Shown here piece after piece: positions 19,499 to 27,706 of a stretch of DNA of 64,000 bases. A program made the position numbers and the translations under genes. The stretch's first letter is position 1. Each line of letters begins with the position of its first letter. The stretch is taken from contig NZ_WKJD01000019.1 of assembly GCF_009674665.1 (NCBI RefSeq), forward strand, positions 248,001-312,000, read 5' to 3'. Under the pieces are notes generated by a model that saw only the letters and a program-made list of their open reading frames with translations, was not told where the DNA came from and searched no databases. This DNA is from Agromyces kandeliae. GTDB taxonomy: Bacteria > Actinomycetota > Actinomycetes > Actinomycetales > Microbacteriaceae.

Positions 19499-19504
19499 AG
19501 GCTA
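19498..19504. promoter_or_regulatory. shared symmetric -10 element for msrA and aldo/keto reductase
   Basis: The heptamer TAGGCTA reads TAGGCT on the plus strand (19498-19503, 6 bases before the ATG at 19510) and TAGCCT on the minus strand (19504-19499, directed at msrA). The two divergent -10 boxes share five of six base pairs, so polymerase bound here can face either way but not both at once. Confidence 0.55.
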
Positions 19505-19509
19505 CCGGC

Positions 19510-20517
19510 ATGACCTTCGTCGCCTCCCCCGACCGTTACGACCAGATGACCTACAACCGGATCGGGCGGAGCGGCCTGAAGCTGCCCGCGCTCTCCCTCG
19601 GGCTCTGGCACAACTTCGGGCACGATCGTCCGCTCGACACCCAGCGCGCCATCGTCCGCCGCGCGTTCGACCTCGGCATCACCCACTTCGACCTCGCGAA
19701 CAACTACGGGCCGCCGGCCGGAAGCGCCGAGGAGAACTTCGGCCGCCTGCTCGCGACCGACCTGAAGCCGTACCGCGACGAGCTGATCGTGTCGTCCAAG
19801 GCGGGGTACCACATGTGGGAGGGCCCGTACGGAGAGTGGGGCTCGCGGAAGAACCTGCTCGCCTCGCTCGACCAGAGCCTCACGCGCCTGGGGCTCGAGT
19901 ACGTCGACGTGTTCTACTCGCACCGCCCCGACCCCGAGACGCCGGTCGAGGAGACGATGGGCGCGCTGGCGCACGCGGTCCGCCAGGGCAAGGCGCTCTA
20001 CGCCGGCATCTCGAACTACTCGCCCGAGCAGACGATCGCCGCCGCGGCGGCGCTCGCCGCCGAGGGCGTGCCGCTGACGATCCACCAGCCTCGCTACTCG
20101 ATGTTCGACCGGCACATCGAGGAGGGGCTCTTCCCCGCCCTCGACGAGGTCGGGGCGTCGGCCATCGTGTTCTCCCCGCTCGCCCAGGGGCTCCTCACCG
20201 ACCGCTACCTCTCCGGCGAGGTGCCCGCGGGTTCCCGCGCGGCGACGAGCCACTTCCTGCCCGCCGAGCGCATCAGCGAGGAGTACCTCGAGCGTGCGCG
20301 CGCCCTGAACGCGATCGCGGCCGACCGCGGGCAGTCGCTCGCGCAGCTCGCGCTCTCGTGGGTGCTCCGAGTGCCGCAGGTCGCGAGCGCGCTGATCGGC
20401 GCCTCGAGCGTCGCCCAGCTCGAGCAGAACGTCGCCGCGCTCGACGCGGCCCCGCTCGCCGACGACGAGATCGCCGCGATCGAACCGCACGCGGCCGACG
20501 GCACCGCCCTCGGCTGA
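19510..20517 (+). CDS. aldo/keto reductase (YghZ/GPR-like)
   Basis: The 335-residue NAD(P)H oxidoreductase has an AKR TIM barrel. Features are YNRIGRSGLKLPALSLGLWHNFG, the catalytic Asp-Tyr pair in DLANNYG, the Lys in VSSKAGYHMWEGPYGEWGSRKNL, the His in YVDVFYSHRPDP, and the cofactor end IGASSVAQLEQNVAAL. It closely follows E. coli YghZ, an L-glyceraldehyde-3-phosphate/methylglyoxal reductase, with the longer loop MWEGPYG. A role in aldehyde detoxification is inferred. The mRNA is probably leaderless and shares its -10 with msrA, a stress-repair gene. Confidence 0.92.
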   Translation: MTFVASPDRYDQMTYNRIGRSGLKLPALSLGLWHNFGHDRPLDTQRAIVRRAFDLGITHFDLANNYGPPAGSAEENFGRLLATDLKPYRDELIVSSKAGYHMWEGPYGEWGSRKNLLASLDQSLTRLGLEYVDVFYSHRPDPETPVEETMGALAHAVRQGKALYAGISNYSPEQTIAAAAALAAEGVPLTIHQPRYSMFDRHIEEGLFPALDEVGASAIVFSPLAQGLLTDRYLSGEVPAGSRAATSHFLPAERISEEYLERARALNAIAADRGQSLAQLALSWVLRVPQVASALIGASSVAQLEQNVAALDAAPLADDEIAAIEPHAADGTALG

Positions 20518-20607
20518 GGGGATGCCGCATTCCGCGTGCGTCGCACGACGCCTCGGCGGTCGGAAGGCACGCCGGGCCGGCTGCGTCGCGCCGCCGCCGC
20601 GCGGCGC

Positions 20608-20613
20608 TAGCCT
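20608..20613 (+). promoter_or_regulatory. -10 box, leaderless promoter
   Basis: TAGCCT ends 6 bases before the ATG at 20620. There is no Shine-Dalgarno sequence. The 100 bases before it (20518-20607) hold a short CGTGC/GCACG hairpin at 20535-20547 that may end the aldo/keto reductase message. Confidence 0.55.
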
Positions 20614-20619
20614 GCGCTC

Positions 20620-21303
20620 ATGCAGTGGTGGAATGACTTCGTCGCCTGGATCCTCTCGGACGAGAACCGTCCCGTGCTGTTCACGGCGGGCGTCGTGTTC
20701 ATCTCGGTGCTCGTCTCCGGACTGCTCTCGGCGTGGATCGCCAGGTCCGCCGTGCGCGGCCTCATCCGGCAGCGCGACCGCGAGCTGCGCCACGCCGCGA
20801 TCGCGACGCTCATCGACGCCGCGACCGAGGCGTCGGTCTGGAACTCCCTGACGCCGCAGGAGCAGGTCCTCGCCGATCGGGCCGTCGGCCAGGCCGACAT
20901 CCAGGTGCGCCTGCTGCCGCTGCGCGGAGCGGACGTCGCCGCCGACTGGGCGGCCCACCAGCTGCACGAGCTGAAGCGCGCGTCGGCGACCTTCGGCTAC
21001 CAGCTCGACCCCGCGGTCGCCGAGTTCCGCGAGCGCATGCTCGAGTGGCAGCGGCATCCGTCGCGCACCCGACGCGACTTCCGCAACGACCTCGAGCGGT
21101 GGCGCGCACAGCGCGACGAGCCCGTGCAGGAGCTCGCCGCCGAGCAGGACACGTGGGTCGCGGAGCAGCACCACGAGCGCTACGCGCAGTCGCCCCTCGT
21201 CGAGGATGCGGCGACGCAGCCGGTCACGACCTCGCCCGAGGCTCCGACCGACGAGGTCGCCGACGCGGATACGGACCGCCGCGCCGTCGCCAAGCGGGAC
21301 TGA
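20620..21303 (+). CDS. membrane-anchored protein of unknown function
   Basis: The 227-residue product has one strong N-terminal membrane helix (about residues 17-42, PVLFTAGVVFISVLVSGLLSAWIA). A basic cytoplasmic region follows (SAVRGLIRQRDRELRHAAIATLIDAATEASVWNSL in blocks), then a long charged helical part and an acidic tail. It looks like a single-pass anchor with a coiled-coil-like soluble domain. I know similar hypothetical proteins in Microbacteriaceae but no function. It converges on nadE and shares a stem-loop with it. Confidence 0.85.
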   Translation: MQWWNDFVAWILSDENRPVLFTAGVVFISVLVSGLLSAWIARSAVRGLIRQRDRELRHAAIATLIDAATEASVWNSLTPQEQVLADRAVGQADIQVRLLPLRGADVAADWAAHQLHELKRASATFGYQLDPAVAEFRERMLEWQRHPSRTRRDFRNDLERWRAQRDEPVQELAAEQDTWVAEQHHERYAQSPLVEDAATQPVTTSPEAPTDEVADADTDRRAVAKRD

Positions 21304-21351
21304 CGGCTCCCCGCCGGGGCGCGGGCCCGCCCGCCACTGAGCGGACCGTCA
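21301..21351. terminator. stem enclosing both convergent stop codons
   Basis: TGACGG (21301-21306) pairs with CCGTCA (21346-21351), with a GC-rich inner hairpin (CCCCGCCGGGG and GCGGGCCCGC). The outer arms contain the TGA of the upstream plus-strand gene and the TGA of nadE, so the same structure could end both messages. Confidence 0.4.
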
Positions 21352-22173
21352 GCCTCGCCACCACGCGTCGAACATGGTGACGGGCTCCGCCCGCTTGTGC
21401 CGGGTCTGCAGGAAGCGGGCCTCGATCTTCTCGGCGATCAGGTCGTCGATCTCGCGCCCCTCGAGGAAGTCGTCGATGTCGCGATACGTCAAGCCGAGGT
21501 TGGCCTCGTCGGCCTGGCCCGGGTCGTGGTCGAGGAGGTCTGCCGTCGGGGCCTTCAGGTACAGGCGCTCGGGGGCGCCGAGGTGCTCCAGGATCGACCG
21601 CCCCTGACGCTTGGTCAGGCCGGACAGCGGCAGCAGGTCGGCACCGCCGTCGCCGAACTTGGTGAAGAAGCCGGTGACCGCCTCGGCCGCGTGGTCGGTG
21701 CCCACGACGAGCAGCCCGCCCTCACCCGCGAGCGCGTACTGCGCGACCATCCGCATGCGCGCCTTGACGTTGCCCTTGCCGAAGTCGCTGACCGGCCCGC
21801 CGACGGCGGCCTCGAACTCGGCGGCGAGTCCGTCGACACCGCGCTTGACGTTGAACTCGACGGTCTCGGTCGGGCGGATGAAGCCGAGGGCGATCTCGGC
21901 GTCGGCCGCGTCGCGCTGCACGCCGTACGGCAGCCGGACGGCGATGAACCGGGCGAGTCGGCCCTCGGCCTCGAGCTCCTCGACCGCGAGCTGGCAGAGC
22001 CGGCCCGCGAGCGTGGAGTCCTGGCCTCCGCTGATGCCGAGGACGAGGCCGTTCGCGCCGGAGGCGACGAGGTAGGCCTTCAGGAAATCCACGCGCCGGC
22101 GGACCTGGTCGTCCGGCTCGATGGTGGCCTCGACGTGCAGTTCTTCGATGATCCGTGCCTGGAGGTCGCGCAT
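21349..22173 (-). CDS. nadE: ammonia-dependent NAD+ synthetase
   Basis: The 274-residue enzyme makes NAD+ from deamido-NAD+, ATP and ammonia. The PP-loop SGGQDST is near residue 45, and the NAD-site region [19 protein letters not shown] and [26 protein letters not shown] are typical of short NH3-dependent NadE. There is no glutaminase domain. The ATG at 22173 gives the E. coli length and the family start [12 protein letters not shown]; an earlier in-frame ATG would add 27 unlikely residues. It diverges from the antiporter gene. Confidence 0.94.
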   Translation of the reverse strand: MRDLQARIIEELHVEATIEPDDQVRRRVDFLKAYLVASGANGLVLGISGGQDSTLAGRLCQLAVEELEAEGRLARFIAVRLPYGVQRDAADAEIALGFIRPTETVEFNVKRGVDGLAAEFEAAVGGPVSDFGKGNVKARMRMVAQYALAGEGGLLVVGTDHAAEAVTGFFTKFGDGGADLLPLSGLTKRQGRSILEHLGAPERLYLKAPTADLLDHDPGQADEANLGLTYRDIDDFLEGREIDDLIAEKIEARFLQTRHKRAEPVTMFDAWWRG

Positions 22174-22277
22174 GCCACGACGATACGACACGCGTGTGAC
22201 GAGCGGATGACGCATCCGCCCCTCCTCGGCCGCGACCATGCCGTCGGATAGCATTCCCCCGACGAAGGGGGGGCCGC

Positions 22278-23483
22278 GTGCACGTCGACGTACCCACGCT
22301 GGTGCTCATCCCGGCGATCGCGGCGATCGCGCCGCTCGCCACGAGGGCGTTCGGGAAGTGGATCGCGATCCCCGTCGTCATCTTCGAACTGGTGCTCGGC
22401 ATCGCGCTCGGGCCGTCGGTGCTCGGCTGGGTCCGGCCCGACCCGTTCATCGAGCTCCTCTCCGACTTCGGCCTCGCGATGCTGTTCTTCCTCGCCGGCC
22501 AGGAGATCGACTTCGAGGCGATCCGGGGGCGGCCGCTCGTCCGTGCGAGCCTCGGCTGGCTGATCTCGGTGCCGCTCGGCCTCGCCGCTGGGTGGTTGAT
22601 CGATCCCGACGCCGGTGCCGTGTTCATCGGCATCGCCCTGACCTCGACCGCGCTCGGCGCCCTGCTGCCGATCCTCCGGGACGCGGGCATGCTCCGGACG
22701 CCGTTCGGCGTCTCGGTGTTCGCGATCGGCGCCGCGGGCGAGTTCCTGCCGCTGATCGCGATCTCGATCTTCCTGTCCGGCCGGTCGCCGCTGCACGCCG
22801 CCGTCGTGCTGCTCGCCTTCGCGGGGATCACGGGCGTCGTGATCTGGCGCGCCTCGCGGGGTGACGGGCGCCCGCTTCACGCCGCGATCGGCGCGACCCT
22901 GCACACCAGCGGACAGTTCGCGATCCGCCTTGTGATCGTGGTGCTGCTCGCGCTCGTCGGGCTCTCCATCGTGCTGGACATCGACATGCTGCTCGGCGCC
23001 TTCGCCGCGGGCGTGATCGCCCGGCTCCTGCTGCAGGGGGCGCCCGAGCAGGACCGCCGCACCATCGAGGTGAAGCTCGACGGCATCGGCTTCGGCGTCT
23101 TCGTGCCGATCTTCTTCATCTACACGGGCGTCACGTTCGACCTCGAGGCGCTCGTGGAGGACGCGCGCACGTTCATCCTGCTGCCGGTGTTCACCGTGCT
23201 GCTGCTCGTCGTGCGCGGCCTGCCGTCGGCCCTGCTCGCGCCCCCCGGCGCGCACCTGGGCGAGCGGATCGCGACCGGACTGTTCGGGGCCACCGCCCTG
23301 CCGATCATCGTCGCCGTGACCACGATCGGCGTGGAGGCCGGCGACATGGACTCGGGCACGGCCTCGGCGCTCGTCGGCGCGGGCCTGCTCTCGCTCCTGC
23401 TCTACCCGCTCATCGCCATCGCGATCACCCGGAGCGGGACTCGGCGCCCTCGGCAGGAATCGAACCTGCGACCAAGAGATTAG
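22278..23483 (+). CDS. cation:proton antiporter (Kef/CPA2 type)
   Basis: The 401-residue protein has 12-13 membrane helices of the CPA2 Na+/H+ exchanger family. Helix blocks include [49 protein letters not shown] (the conserved acidic QEID) and [17 protein letters not shown]. No RCK/TrkA domain follows. It likely exchanges Na+ or K+ for H+. The frame has no stop before it enters the antisense of tRNA-Arg, so the last 13 codons (ending QESNLRPRD) are read from tRNA DNA. This tail is a familiar artefact-like end. TAGCAT at 22248-22253 and GAAGGGG before the GTG support the start. Confidence 0.9.
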   Translation: MHVDVPTLVLIPAIAAIAPLATRAFGKWIAIPVVIFELVLGIALGPSVLGWVRPDPFIELLSDFGLAMLFFLAGQEIDFEAIRGRPLVRASLGWLISVPLGLAAGWLIDPDAGAVFIGIALTSTALGALLPILRDAGMLRTPFGVSVFAIGAAGEFLPLIAISIFLSGRSPLHAAVVLLAFAGITGVVIWRASRGDGRPLHAAIGATLHTSGQFAIRLVIVVLLALVGLSIVLDIDMLLGAFAAGVIARLLLQGAPEQDRRTIEVKLDGIGFGVFVPIFFIYTGVTFDLEALVEDARTFILLPVFTVLLLVVRGLPSALLAPPGAHLGERIATGLFGATALPIIVAVTTIGVEAGDMDSGTASALVGAGLLSLLLYPLIAIAITRSGTRRPRQESNLRPRD

Positions 23484-23517
23484 AAGGCTCCTGCTCTATC
23501 CGCTGAGCTACGAGGGC
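23445..23517 (-). tRNA. tRNA-Arg (TCT anticodon)
   Basis: A 73-base cloverleaf reads acceptor GCCCTCG/CGAGGGC, D stem GCTC/GAGC, anticodon loop CTTCTAA with anticodon TCT, T arm GCAGG-TTCGATT-CCTGC and discriminator G, all fitting tRNA-Arg for AGA. CCA is not encoded. The anticodon stem has a G-U at the top and a C-U mismatch at the loop-closing pair 31-39. A TATCGT box at 23529-23534 may be its promoter. The antiporter gene overlaps its 3' 39 bases on the other strand. Confidence 0.95.
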
Positions 23518-23586
23518 CGATCGCCACCACGATACCCCAGGGTGCCGGACGCACCTCGGGCGCACCCCTTGCTCACCCCGGGCGCA

Positions 23587-23605
23587 CCTCGGGCCCGCCC
23601 CGAGG
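23587..23605. repeat. hairpin and repeated GGGCGCACC block before orn
   Basis: CCTCGGG (23587-23593) pairs with CCCGAGG (23599-23605). The surrounding 23550-23593 region repeats GCACCTCGGGC and GGGCGCACC twice. It lies between tRNA-Arg and the orn promoter and could end antiporter transcription. Confidence 0.4.
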
Positions 23606-23636
23606 TCGCGGGCGCGGTCGTGTCGGCCCGCGCGGC

Positions 23637-23642
23637 TAGACT
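23637..23642 (+). promoter_or_regulatory. -10 box of orn (leaderless)
   Basis: TAGACT ends 6 bases before the orn ATG at 23649, with no ribosome-binding site. Confidence 0.6.
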
Positions 23643-23648
23643 CACCGC

Positions 23649-24290
23649 ATGGCATCCTCGAGCGACCGACTGGTCTGGATCGACTGCGAGATGACCGGGC
23701 TCGACCTCGAGGTCGACGAGCTGGTCGAGATCGCGGTCGTGATCACCGACTACGACCTCCGACCGGTCGACGAGGGCCTCGACATCGTCATCAAGCCCGA
23801 CGCGAGCGCGCTCGAATCGATGGGCGACTTCGTGCGGGCCATGCACACGCAGTCCGGGCTCATCGAGGAGATCCCGAACGGCGTGTCCGTCGCCGATGCC
23901 GAGTACCAGGTGCTGGAGTACGTGCTGAAGCACGTCCCCGAGGAGCAGCGCGCACCCCTTGCAGGCAACTCGATCGGCACCGACCGCGCGTTCATCAGCC
24001 GGTTCATGCCGCGCCTGGACGCGCACCTGCACTATCGCAACGTCGACGTCTCGTCGATCAAGGAGCTCGCCAAGCGCTGGTATCCCCGCGCCTACTTCAA
24101 CGCGCCCGCCAAGGACGGCGGGCACCGTGCGCTCGCCGACATCCTCGAGTCCATCCGCGAGCTGCAGTACTACCGGCGTGCGGTCTTCGTCGCCGACCCC
24201 GGGCCGACCAGCCAGGAGCTGCAGGCCATCTCCGCCGAGGTGGCCGCCGACGGGGCCACCGTGTCCACGAGCGCCCCGAACGTGGTGTAA
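23649..24290 (+). CDS. orn: oligoribonuclease
   Basis: The 213-residue DEDDh exonuclease cleaves 2-5 nucleotide RNAs, including pGpG, to mononucleotides. Exo I is WIDCEMTGLD, where D and E bind metal. Exo II is the GNSIGTDRAFISRFMPRLD region, and Exo III has HRALADILESI with the catalytic His and Asp. The length exceeds E. coli Orn (181) by a short Ala/Ser-rich C-terminal tail after the last conserved block. It is directly followed by tRNA-His. Confidence 0.95.
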   Translation: MASSSDRLVWIDCEMTGLDLEVDELVEIAVVITDYDLRPVDEGLDIVIKPDASALESMGDFVRAMHTQSGLIEEIPNGVSVADAEYQVLEYVLKHVPEEQRAPLAGNSIGTDRAFISRFMPRLDAHLHYRNVDVSSIKELAKRWYPRAYFNAPAKDGGHRALADILESIRELQYYRRAVFVADPGPTSQELQAISAEVAADGATVSTSAPNVV

Positions 24291-24329
24291 TCTCGTAGGG
24301 TTGCCGCTGGTGCGAACGAGCGGAACATG

Positions 24330-24405
24330 GTGGGTATAGCTCAGTCGGTAGAGCGCCTGGTTGTGGTCCAGGAGGTCGCGGGTTCAAGCCCCGTTACTCA
24401 CCCCA
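24330..24405 (+). tRNA. tRNA-His (GTG anticodon)
   Basis: Acceptor GTGGGTA/TACTCAC, D stem GCTC/GAGC, anticodon loop TTGTGGT with GTG, T arm GCGGG/CCCGT and C73 followed by an encoded CCA. The G at 24329 can form the extra G-1 opposite C73 that histidyl-tRNA synthetase needs. TAGGGT at 24296-24301 is a likely -10. Unlike tRNA-Arg nearby, CCA is encoded. Confidence 0.97.
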
Positions 24406-24429
24406 ATCGCCTCCAGATCGGAGCCATTC

Positions 24430-24777
24430 GTGGAACTCGACGCCGAGGCCTTCGAGCGCCTCGTCGTCGATGAACTCGATGAACTGCCCGACGACATGGT
24501 CGAGGGCCTCGAGAACGTCGTGTTCGTCGTCGAGGATCGCCCGGAGGACGGCTCGCTCGACCTCCTGGGCCTCTACGAGGGCGTCTCGCTGACCGAGCGC
24601 GACCGCTACGGCTTCGGCGAGATGCCGGACCGCATCGTGCTCTATCGCGAGCCGCTGCTCGCGATCGCCGACACCGAGGACGACCTGCGCGAAGAGATCC
24701 ACGTCACGCTCGTCCACGAGATCGCGCATTTCTACGGCATCGACGACGACCGGCTGCACGAGCTCGGCTGGGCGTGA
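24430..24777 (+). CDS. zincin-like metallopeptidase family protein
   Basis: The 115-residue acidic protein has a late HEIAHFYGIDDDRL block (HExxH, about residues 98-102), typical of the short DUF1025/MPN-type zincin-like family. The start GTG at 24430 gives MELDAEAFERLVVDELDELPDD-like family N-terminal spacing; the frame is open further up into tRNA-His but that is not coding. Function of this family is not established; a peptidase activity is inferred only from the motif. It lies 24 bases after tRNA-His. Confidence 0.85.
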   Translation: MELDAEAFERLVVDELDELPDDMVEGLENVVFVVEDRPEDGSLDLLGLYEGVSLTERDRYGFGEMPDRIVLYREPLLAIADTEDDLREEIHVTLVHEIAHFYGIDDDRLHELGWA

Positions 24778-24789
24778 CCGAAGCCGCGC

Positions 24790-24795
24790 TAGCCT
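24790..24795 (+). promoter_or_regulatory. -10 box, leaderless promoter
   Basis: TAGCCT ends 7 bases before the ATG at 24803 of the carboxypeptidase-like gene. Confidence 0.55.
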
Positions 24796-24802
24796 GATTC
24801 GC

Positions 24803-26053
24803 ATGAGCCCCTCCCCCGGACGCGTCGTCGGCATCGCCGTCGGCGCGCTCGCGATCCTCGGCATCGGCGTGTACGGCCCGGCGATGCTCCTGGGTCCGCT
24901 CCCCGACGTCCAGGTCCGCGTCGACACGGCGCAGGCGGCCGCGCCGGCGACCAGCTCGGTCGCGCTCCCCGCAGAGGACGCCACGGCCGTCGCGTTCATC
25001 GAGGACGACGGGACTGCGGCGCTCGTCGCGGCCTCCGCAGACGACGAGGCGTCGCCCATCGGCGGTGCCGCGAAGCTCGTCACCGCGCTCGTCGTGCTCG
25101 ACACCCTCCCCCTGGCTGCCGACGACGACGGCCCCTCGATCCGCATCGGGCCCGAGGACTACACCGACTACCTCCGCTACTCCGGGGAGGGGTCGCGAGC
25201 CGTGCAGGTCTCACCGGGCGACTCGTGGACCGAGCGCGACGTCGTCCGCGCCGTCCTGCTCGCCTCGAGTAACAACCATTCCGACACGCTCGCCAGGTGG
25301 GCCTTCGGCAGCATCGACGCCTACGTCACGACGGCCAACGAATGGCTGGCCGAGCAGGGGTTCACCTCGACGAAGGTCGTCGACACCACCGGGCTCTCGG
25401 GCGACAACGTCGGCACCGCGACGGAGCTCACCCGGCTCGCAGGGCTCGCGCTCGCGGATCCGACGCTCGGCGCGATGCTCCGGGACGACGGTGGCGCGCC
25501 GACGGCGAGCGACGATCGACGCATCCCCGATGCGATCGCCCACCTCGACGACGACGGCATCCGCGCCATCAGCCGGAGCTTCACGGACCAGGCGGCGATC
25601 ACGTTCGTGTGGACGGCCGACCTGCGCTCAGGAGACGAGCGCCGGACGATGGTCGGCGCGATGACGGGGGTCGACGACTACGAGACGCTCGACCCGGCGG
25701 TGCTCGCCGCCGTCGAGGGCATGCAGGCGGCATCCGAGCCGATCGAGGTCATCACCGCCGGTGCGAGCTACGGCGAGGTCACGTCGGCGTGGGGCGACCG
25801 GGCGCGGCTGATCGCGACGGCAGGGCGAACGGATGCCGCGTTCGGCGCCGTGGCGGAGGACGCGACCGTCGACGTCGTGCCCTTCACGACCTCACCCGTC
25901 GGGAGCCAGGTCGGCACGGTCACCGTCGCGATCGGCGAACGCGAGGTGAGCTCGGCGCTCGAGCTCGACCGTGCGATCACCGACCCCGGTCCGATCTGGC
26001 GCCTCACCCACCCCGGTGAGCTGATCGAGGCGTTCCTCGACGGGAACGCCTGA
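24803..26053 (+). CDS. D-alanyl-D-alanine carboxypeptidase-like protein lacking the catalytic serine
   Basis: The 416-residue protein has a signal anchor (residues 7-30, GIAVGALAILGIGVYGPAML) and an S11 DD-peptidase-like domain. The SxN box is present (ASSNNHSD), and surrounding blocks such as KVVDTTGLSGDNVGTATELTRLAGLAL match the family. However, the SxxK box reads GAAK with Gly at residue 88 where Ser should be, and no KTG box is seen where ISRSFTDQAAITF stands. Codons in ASSNNHS (AGT, CAT) are also unusual. It is likely a non-catalytic cell-wall protein that may still bind peptidoglycan or other PBPs. About 150 residues follow the core. Confidence 0.8.
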   Translation: MSPSPGRVVGIAVGALAILGIGVYGPAMLLGPLPDVQVRVDTAQAAAPATSSVALPAEDATAVAFIEDDGTAALVAASADDEASPIGGAAKLVTALVVLDTLPLAADDDGPSIRIGPEDYTDYLRYSGEGSRAVQVSPGDSWTERDVVRAVLLASSNNHSDTLARWAFGSIDAYVTTANEWLAEQGFTSTKVVDTTGLSGDNVGTATELTRLAGLALADPTLGAMLRDDGGAPTASDDRRIPDAIAHLDDDGIRAISRSFTDQAAITFVWTADLRSGDERRTMVGAMTGVDDYETLDPAVLAAVEGMQAASEPIEVITAGASYGEVTSAWGDRARLIATAGRTDAAFGAVAEDATVDVVPFTTSPVGSQVGTVTVAIGEREVSSALELDRAITDPGPIWRLTHPGELIEAFLDGNA

Positions 26054-26054
26054 G

Positions 26055-26300
26055 TCAGTCGTTCTCCTCGTCGGACTCGACCGGGTCGGAGTCCGTCGCG
26101 TCGAAGCGGAAGCGGACGCGCAACTGCCCGCCGACGTCCTTCTGCTCGACGGCGTCGTACCAGAACAGGGACTCGAGACCGTCGACGGCGGCGACCATGC
26201 CGACCCGCTTCTCCGGCTCGCCGCGGACGAGGGCCCGCTGCTCGAAGTCGCCCTCGAGCGGACCGTCGATGAACTCCGCCACATACGTCGCATCACCCAT
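26055..26300 (-). CDS. small conserved protein of unknown function
   Basis: The 81-residue acidic protein starts MGDATYVAEFIDGPLEGDFE and ends in a run of Asp and Glu (DPVESDEEND). It has no signal or membrane helix. GPLEG and the WYDAVE block look conserved but I do not recognise the family. An earlier in-frame ATG at 26339 is less likely because the family-like start is here. It is 48 bases downstream of the kinase-like gene, at the end of the thiamine-linked operon. Confidence 0.7.
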   Translation of the reverse strand: MGDATYVAEFIDGPLEGDFEQRALVRGEPEKRVGMVAAVDGLESLFWYDAVEQKDVGGQLRVRFRFDATDSDPVESDEEND

Positions 26301-26348
26301 GTGCCGAGCGTAGTCCCGGCCGGGTCCGCGGGACAGCATCCGCGCTGA

Positions 26349-26912
26349 TCAGGCGGCGAGTCGGACGCGGATCGCCGGCCGCCGAGCGGCGCCCGACTGG
26401 CGCCGGTAGCGCCGCCAGTCCGACTCCCATGCGGTCCAGAAGTCGTCGAACGCGCCCTGATCTCGCTCGAGCGCTCGATCGCGGCGCGTCTCGTACGGCG
26501 CGTCGAGCCAGACGCGGACGGCGTCCGTCGCGTCGACGCCCGCGAGGAACGCGCCGCACCCCTCGAGCACGAGCGGCCGCCCGGGCGGCACGCGCTCGAC
26601 GGCTCCGCGCCGATCCGCGTGCCAGTCCCAGCGGTCCAGTGCGCCGACGAGGCCCGCGCCGTGCGGGCGCACGAGCCGGGGACCGAGGGCGTCCGCACCG
26701 CGGCGGAGGCCGCGCCATCCCGGGATCGCCTCGTCGACGCGGACGAGGGACGGCGGCCGTCCCGGCCAGGCAGCGACCAACGAGGCCGCGAACGTGCTCT
26801 TCCCGGCTCCGCTGGGCCCGTCGACGAGCACGAGCGGATGCCGCCGGGCCCGCGCGGCACGGAGCACCGCATCGAGCGCCGGACGCAGCGTGAGCGCGCG
26901 CTCCGCGTTCAC
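26349..26912 (-). CDS. P-loop kinase-like ATP-binding protein
   Basis: The 187-residue protein has Walker A GPSGAGKST (about residues 31-39), a lid-type segment with DEAIPGWRGLRRG, the conserved RWDWHADRR and PLVLEGCGAFLAG, and an Arg-rich end. This is the small actinobacterial kinase family usually called uridine kinase-like; the usual DD before YPGW is DE here. Its GTG overlaps the ecfT stop (GTGA), so it is translated with the ECF transporter under the TPP riboswitch. Phosphorylation of an imported thiamine precursor is a plausible but untested role. Confidence 0.85.
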   Translation of the reverse strand: MNAERALTLRPALDAVLRAARARRHPLVLVDGPSGAGKSTFAASLVAAWPGRPPSLVRVDEAIPGWRGLRRGADALGPRLVRPHGAGLVGALDRWDWHADRRGAVERVPPGRPLVLEGCGAFLAGVDATDAVRVWLDAPYETRRDRALERDQGAFDDFWTAWESDWRRYRRQSGAARRPAIRVRLAA

Positions 26913-27706
26913 GCCCACACCGGGTGGTACGTTCCCGCCCAGACGGCCCCGACGATCGCGGCCGCGGCGACCGCGGCCGCGATCAGGACGAGCAGCGCAT
27001 CCGGCACGCCGACCGTGGACGGACGTGCCCACGTCCTCGGCGTGTCGGCGCCGAAGCCGCGGGCCTCCATCGCGGTCGCGAGCTTCGAACCGCGTCGGAT
27101 CGCGAGCACGAGCAGGGCGAATGCCATGGTCGCCGCGCGGCGCACCGCACCGTGATCGCCGATCCCGCGCGCCCTGCGGGCGAGCGCCATGGCGCGCCAG
27201 TCCTCCACGAAGAGCCCGACGAGCCGAGTCGCCGCGAGGGCTCCGAGCACGAAGCGAGCGGGCAGGCGCCACACCTGGGCGAGGCCGTCGGCGAGGTCGG
27301 TGGGGTCGACCCGGAGGAACAGCAGCGCCGCGGGCAGGCCGATGGCGAGGACGCGCAGGGTCACCGCGATCGCGAGCTGGATCGAGCCGTCCGTGACCCG
27401 TGCGAGCCAGAACTCGCCGTACACCGTGCCCGACGGGCGGCCGTAGAGCAGCATGCTGATGCCGGCGAGCGGCGCCGCGATGAGGATCGGCCAGGTGCGC
27501 CGCACGAGCAGGCCGGGCGTCACGCCCGCGAGGGCGAAGAGCACGAGCTGGATCGCGAGCGCGATCGCAGCGCTCACCCAGTCCACCGTGACGAGCAGCG
27601 GTGTCGTCAGCACCATCGCCGCGGCGAGCCGCGAGGCCGGGTTGACCCGATCGACGAAGCGCAGGGTCGGGGCGGGCGTCGCGTCGGCGACGTCGATCGC
27701 GCTCAT
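26909..27706 (-). CDS. ecfT: ECF transporter T component (YkoC-like)
   Basis: The 265-residue membrane protein has 5-6 helices in blocks such as LAAAMVLTTPLLVTVDWV and ALAIQLVLFALAGV. It carries the two coupling motifs with Ala-Arg-Gly (LARRARGIGD about residue 180, and AMEARGFGAD about 214) that transmit ATPase movement. It forms the membrane scaffold of an energy-coupling factor importer. ATG at 27706 overlaps the stop of the ATPase gene (ATGA). A longer open frame upstream is not coding. Confidence 0.92.
   Translation of the reverse strand: MSAIDVADATPAPTLRFVDRVNPASRLAAAMVLTTPLLVTVDWVSAAIALAIQLVLFALAGVTPGLLVRRTWPILIAAPLAGISMLLYGRPSGTVYGEFWLARVTDGSIQLAIAVTLRVLAIGLPAALLFLRVDPTDLADGLAQVWRLPARFVLGALAATRLVGLFVEDWRAMALARRARGIGDHGAVRRAATMAFALLVLAIRRGSKLATAMEARGFGADTPRTWARPSTVGVPDALLVLIAAAVAAAAIVGAVWAGTYHPVWA

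Noticed and set aside
23549-23593. Short repeated GGGCGCACC blocks as a possible CRISPR or iteron
   Set aside because: Only two irregular copies, no spacer pattern, and the GC-rich composition explains them.
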